Positions 8,446-10,537 of a stretch of 10,537 nt of DNA are shown piece by piece; positions within the stretch are counted from its first letter, which is position 1; each line of letters begins with the position of its first letter. The notes beneath the pieces are model-generated. The model searched no databases and was not told the DNA's origin. It saw only the letters and a program-made list of their open reading frames with translations. The position numbers were made by a program, and so were the translations under genes. Origin of the DNA: Prevotellaceae bacterium (GTDB lineage Bacteria > Bacteroidota > Bacteroidia > Bacteroidales > Bacteroidaceae); NCBI GenBank assembly GCA_003150315.1, contig QAML01000024.1, positions 11,079 through 21,615 on the forward strand. The letters run 5' to 3'.

Positions 8446-8454
8446 GTAAAAGTA
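8446..8454 (-). promoter_or_regulatory. Possible -7 box for the ATPase gene
   Basis: The minus strand reads TACTTTTAC about 40 nt upstream of the ATG at 8405, one base off TAnnTTTG. A suitable -33 element is not obvious. It supports the shorter start only weakly. Confidence 0.3.
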
Positions 8455-8783
8455 GTAAAATCCTCGAAAAATAACATCTGAATACGAAAAACAATTTTTG
8501 GAAAGCTTAAAAATGGCTTGGAATTTTGCAAGAACAATGCGAAAAAACGGTTATAGCAGTATGTTTGTTTCCAATATTATAAAAAAACAAAACTGCGATT
8601 ATATGATATGCTGGTATGATTCAACCGCTTGTGTTTACTTCAAAAGAGTTTGCAAACAAGGGCTTAATGTGTAATTCAGTTCTTTTTTCTATGTGCGAAG
8701 GATGTCTTGTAATTTGGGAAAACTGTCAGATTTTAGAATATTTGCTAGCTTGGGAAAAGTGCAGTTACATAAAACTCCTGTGC
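8455..8783. other. AT-rich gap upstream of the ATPase gene, nothing specific
   Basis: This stretch separates the divergently oriented ATPase gene and the right-hand 82-bp repeat. A plus-strand frame (8616-8885) is open but runs straight into the repeat, has no recognisable domain and is rich in Cys and Leu, so I treat it as chance. An imperfect hairpin around 8628-8660 (CTTGT with ACAAG) is the only structure I noticed. Confidence 0.5.
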
Positions 8784-8865
8784 GTGCCGCAGGGGCTTCG
8801 GAATGTCCGGTTTTGTTCTGCGACTTGTATATTTTCTTTGCAGCAAGATACCATTGTTTTGAAAT
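8784..8865 (+). repeat. 82-bp direct repeat, right copy
   Basis: This copy is identical to 7048-7129 except for one base. Its right end lies 6 bp before a -7-like box and 15 bp before the closing helix of the structured region. The copy near the ATPase stop lacks that downstream sequence, so the right copy is more likely to be the original context and the left one the duplicate. Confidence 0.9.
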
Positions 8866-8871
8866 TTATAC

Positions 8872-8879
8872 TAAATTTG
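8872..8879 (+). promoter_or_regulatory. -7-like box before the structured region
   Basis: TAAATTTG is an exact match to the Bacteroidetes TAnnTTTG box. Upstream, TTG at 8854-8856 is only 15 nt away and TTTG at 8858-8861 only 10 nt away, both shorter than the usual spacing of about 19-22. If used, transcription would begin about where the first helix (8881-8890) starts. Confidence 0.4.
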
Positions 8880-8880
8880 C

Positions 8881-9316
8881 AGTGATTCTCACAGGCTTGT
8901 GGAGCAAGAACTCTTGCGGAAGAGTCCGCAAACAGGAGCGAAATGCACGCGAGACATTTTCCACGCCGATGCGAAGGATGAAAATCCGATGCAGGCAGGG
9001 TAGGGGATAAAAGAGAATCACTTATATATATAAAGCGTCTGTCAATGCGCTTGTTCTTGGCAACTTGAAACTTCGCAACTTTCAAAGGAACAGCCGGGCA
9101 ATGCAGCAACAGATGCTCATGGGATGTTTTTATAGAAATTCCCGCCGACTTGGCGTGTACGCAATATGCAAATATGCGCACACACATGCCGATTCGTATG
9201 TGGGTAAACTGTATAAACGCATCGGCGTGGGCTTCGTGTTGCTCGTTCTACTGTTCCGGGTAATGCGAAGACCTCAAGTTGTGGAGCGAGTTATGATACG
9301 ATTCTCCACGCTTTTT
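8881..9316 (+). ncRNA. Candidate structured non-coding RNA or long structured leader
   Basis: No convincing gene fits here, yet complementary segments are dense. AGTGATTCTC (8881-8890) pairs with GAGAATCACT (9013-9022). Inside lie TTGCGGA/TCCGCAA (8914-8920 with 8925-8931) and a GAAA-capped hairpin, GGAT/ATCC (8976-8987). Further right are TTGAAA/TTTCAA (9065-9070 with 9080-9085), CGGG-AAT/ATT-CCCG (9095-9102 with 9138-9144, one bulge) and GTGTACGCA/TGCGCACAC (9155-9163 with 9175-9183, one mismatch). A 13-nt perfect complement joins 8961-8973 to 9218-9230. The segment opens after a -7-like box and ends in a terminator-like hairpin. It matches no RNA family I recognise. It could be a free RNA, a cis-acting leader for the genes from 9319 onward, or the remains of a mobile element. 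Strand follows the promoter and terminator signals. Confidence 0.4.
9281..9316 (+). terminator. Terminator-like hairpin at the end of the structured region
   Basis: GTGGAG (9281-9286) pairs with CTCCAC (9304-9309) around a 17-nt loop, and GCTTTTT follows. The stem is short for its loop, so termination may be partial. It ends 3 nt before an ATG (9319), which is where an attenuator for the following genes would sit. Confidence 0.4.
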
Positions 9317-9318
9317 GT

Positions 9319-9375
9319 ATGAGTTTCTTTGAATTATTTACACCGAAGAAGGGGGATCGTTCGGCAAAAAAGTAA
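9319..9375 (+). CDS. Possible 18-aa leader peptide or N-terminal gene remnant
   Basis: The frame encodes MSFFELFTPKKGDRSAKK and stops 4 nt before the next ATG (9380). The sequence is protein-like: a hydrophobic start, then a Lys-rich amphipathic end. Its ATG overlaps the stop of a longer upstream open frame in an ATGA. No clear ribosome binding site is visible, as is common in Bacteroidetes. It may be a coupled leader peptide, the N-terminus of a displaced gene, or chance. Confidence 0.25.
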   Translation: MSFFELFTPKKGDRSAKK

Positions 9376-9379
9376 AACT

Positions 9380-9712
9380 ATGAGCAGACCTAAGCTTAAG
9401 ATGTGCAAAAGGGATGTTGAGATTGAGTTGGCGAGCGTTTTCAAAAAGAAAATAGCCGAACTGACTTTTCAACGTGGACAAAAGTTCCTTAAAACAGACC
9501 CTGATGGAGATTCCTTATTTATCCTTTTGAAAAATTTTGAGGGAGTAGGCGAATATTCTTTTGAGGGACATGTAAAACTTGTAACTTCCATAGATGAATG
9601 TTACACGAAAAGTTCAAGATGGCAAGTAAGTGGTAGAATAAGAGTGGTGGAAAATGAAGACCATTCACCGCGAGTTACTTTCATAGAACCTTTGTCTTGT
9701 AGAGAAAAATAA
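9380..9712 (+). CDS. Hypothetical protein, 110 aa
   Basis: I do not recognise this protein. It is soluble, with no signal peptide or membrane segment. The N-terminus is basic (MSRPKLKMCKRD), followed by a likely helix to about residue 32. The remainder, from about residue 36, looks beta-rich, with alternating hydrophobic stretches such as DSLFILLKNF and FEGHVKLVTS. I start it at the ATG at 9380 because of the A-rich stretch just upstream. The frame is open further up to 9329, but the added residues would overlap the 18-aa frame. It is first of three closely spaced plus-strand genes ending in a secreted repeat protein. The AT-rich sequence suggests acquired DNA. An immunity-like or accessory role is possible but unsupported. 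Confidence 0.7.
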   Translation: MSRPKLKMCKRDVEIELASVFKKKIAELTFQRGQKFLKTDPDGDSLFILLKNFEGVGEYSFEGHVKLVTSIDECYTKSSRWQVSGRIRVVENEDHSPRVTFIEPLSCREK

Positions 9713-9767
9713 AAAAGTCCATGCAAATTTGGAAGAACTAGTAATAACCAAGTAAAATAAAACAGCA

Positions 9768-10019
9768 ATGATTGAAATTAATGTAAATGAGTACGAAAAG
9801 ATGAGAAACGAAAACAATAAATTTTGTGGTAGAGTGTTTTCGCGTAACGACAAAAAAGTAGTAATGTATTACAAGACCACCAATGAAGATGATTTGAGCA
9901 AATCAAGCTATCAAATTTTGAATGAGCTGACGAGCAAACAGGTTTTGTTAAAGGGGAGCTATGATGTCTTTCGTCATTGGATGTCTCCCGAAGTAGAAAA
10001 CGTGAATTTTAATTACTGA
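9768..10019 (+). CDS. Hypothetical protein, 83 aa
   Basis: A small soluble protein that I do not recognise. It is rich in Asn, Lys and Glu, with no signal peptide, membrane segment or known motif. The middle (GRVFSRNDKKVVMYYKTT) looks like a beta hairpin and the following stretch (SKSSYQILNELTS) like a helix. The ATG at 9768 is 55 nt after the 110-aa gene, with an A-rich stretch just upstream. Its stop is only 6 nt before the ATG of the BspA-like gene, so the two are probably co-transcribed and may be translationally linked. Confidence 0.65.
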   Translation: MIEINVNEYEKMRNENNKFCGRVFSRNDKKVVMYYKTTNEDDLSKSSYQILNELTSKQVLLKGSYDVFRHWMSPEVENVNFNY

Positions 10020-10025
10020 AAATCT

Positions 10026-10537
10026 ATGAAAAAGAATAATTATTTGCGACAAATATTACTGGCAGTGGTAATGTTTGTCAATATATCTGCATTTGCCATA
10101 ACTTTCAAAGTTGATGGAATTTATTATAGTGTGGATAGTTATGATGATTATGGATGCCAAGTTGCTAAAAATTCTAGCAGAAATAATTATAGCGGAGATA
10201 TTGTTATTCCTGATACGGTTGTATATAATAACATGACGTATGTTGTTACGGGAATAGGGGAAGAAGCTTTTTATAATTGTGATAAGCTTCGAAGTTTGGT
10301 AATTCCGAACACTGTTACTACAATAGGCAATGGTGCGTTTTGGGGATCTTCCATTACAAGTATAGAACTTCCCAATTCTGTTACTACAATCGGCGAATAT
10401 GTGTTTTATAGAAGTCGCCTTCGTAATATAATATTTCCTAATTCACTTACAGCGATAGGAAAAAACGCTTTTTTACTATGTATTTATAACCATAGAACAA
10501 CCAAAACTAATCAGAAATATCCGAGTGTAAATCTTTA
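10026..10537 (+). CDS. BspA-like secreted leucine-rich-repeat protein (5' part, runs off the window)
   Basis: The first 170 codons are present. A signal peptide (MKKNNYLRQILLAVVMFVNI..., cleavage probably after SAFA near residue 24) is followed by the N-terminal region typical of Prevotella and Bacteroides BspA-like proteins: ITFKVDGIYYSV near 25-36, then DIVIPDTV and YVVTGIGEEAFYNC. LRR_5-type repeats of 22-23 residues follow, for example LRSLVIPNTVTTIGNGAF, ITSIELPNSVTTIGEYVF and LRNIIFPNSLTAIGKNAF. The family is surface-exposed and linked to adhesion and host binding. After residue about 150 the repeat pattern stops: the last 20 or so residues are polar and unlike LRR. The other two frames do not restore the pattern either. 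Whether this is a C-terminal domain, decay or an assembly artefact cannot be decided here. Confidence 0.9.
   Translation, partial: MKKNNYLRQILLAVVMFVNISAFAITFKVDGIYYSVDSYDDYGCQVAKNSSRNNYSGDIVIPDTVVYNNMTYVVTGIGEEAFYNCDKLRSLVIPNTVTTIGNGAFWGSSITSIELPNSVTTIGEYVFYRSRLRNIIFPNSLTAIGKNAFLLCIYNHRTTKTNQKYPSVNL

Noticed and set aside
8406..8537. 44-residue N-terminal extension of the ATPase
   Set aside because: Family members begin close to the ERSKYL motif; the extension covers a promoter-like box and is low-complexity Phe-rich sequence.
8616..8885. Plus-strand 89-codon frame
   Set aside because: It reads through most of the 82-bp repeat, whose other copy is not in a comparable frame context, and has no recognisable domain.
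8765..9187. Minus-strand 140-codon frame across the repeat and structured region
   Set aside because: It spans the 82-bp repeat and several hairpins, is unusually rich in Cys, His, Ser and Arg, and lacks any domain. An open frame over a structured RNA is the simpler explanation, although I cannot exclude coding.
9065..9322. Plus-strand 85-codon frame
   Set aside because: It is strongly basic with hardly any acidic residues, coincides with dense inverted repeats and has no family. It is kept only as part of the coupling observation.
1..10537. CRISPR array, tRNA or rRNA genes, insertion sequence with transposase
   Set aside because: No regularly spaced identical repeats with unique spacers, no cloverleaf or rRNA segments, and no transposase or integrase motifs were seen. 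The repeats present are too few or too short to be these.

Overview
The window looks like a piece of a Bacteroidales chromosome, most likely Prevotella or a close relative. The reasons are Bacteroidetes-type promoters (TAnnTTTG -7 boxes), a tyrosine-tailed Wzz/BY-kinase paired with a Wza-like lipoprotein, a DUF4143-type ATPase, and a BspA-like leucine-rich-repeat surface protein. The genus is an inference; there is no rRNA or other marker gene here.

Layout. Bases 1-72 hold the truncated first copy of a dispersed intergenic repeat. Bases 124-2530 are a single minus-strand unit: a malic enzyme/phosphotransacetylase fusion (190-2481) with its own -7 box and a strong terminator. Bases 2541-3114 are non-coding and carry repeat copy 2. 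Bases 3115-6614 are a minus-strand operon for polysaccharide export: promoter, Wza-like lipoprotein, BY-kinase/chain-length regulator, terminator. No glycosyltransferase, flippase or phosphatase gene accompanies the pair. Bases 6615-7148 are non-coding and carry repeat copy 3, inverted relative to the others. Bases 7048-8865 are an ATPase gene bracketed by two 82-bp direct repeats that differ at one base.

Bases 8872-9316 have no convincing gene but are rich in inverted repeats. They include a 10-bp closing helix, a 13-bp perfect long-range complement, a GNRA-capped hairpin and a terminator-like hairpin with a T-run, and they start with a -7-like box. This is the best candidate for something undescribed: a structured non-coding RNA of about 430 nt, or a structured leader of the genes that follow. 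The same 3' strand can pair with two different partners, so the fold may be two-state.

Bases 9319-10537 read on the plus strand and are visibly AT-rich: a possible 18-aa peptide, two small unknown proteins (110 and 83 aa), and a secreted BspA-like protein that runs off the right edge. The tight spacing suggests one transcript, perhaps led by the structured region. The left half is ordinary core metabolism and capsule export. The right half, from about 7.0 kb, looks like accessory DNA assembled from repeats and AT-rich genes.
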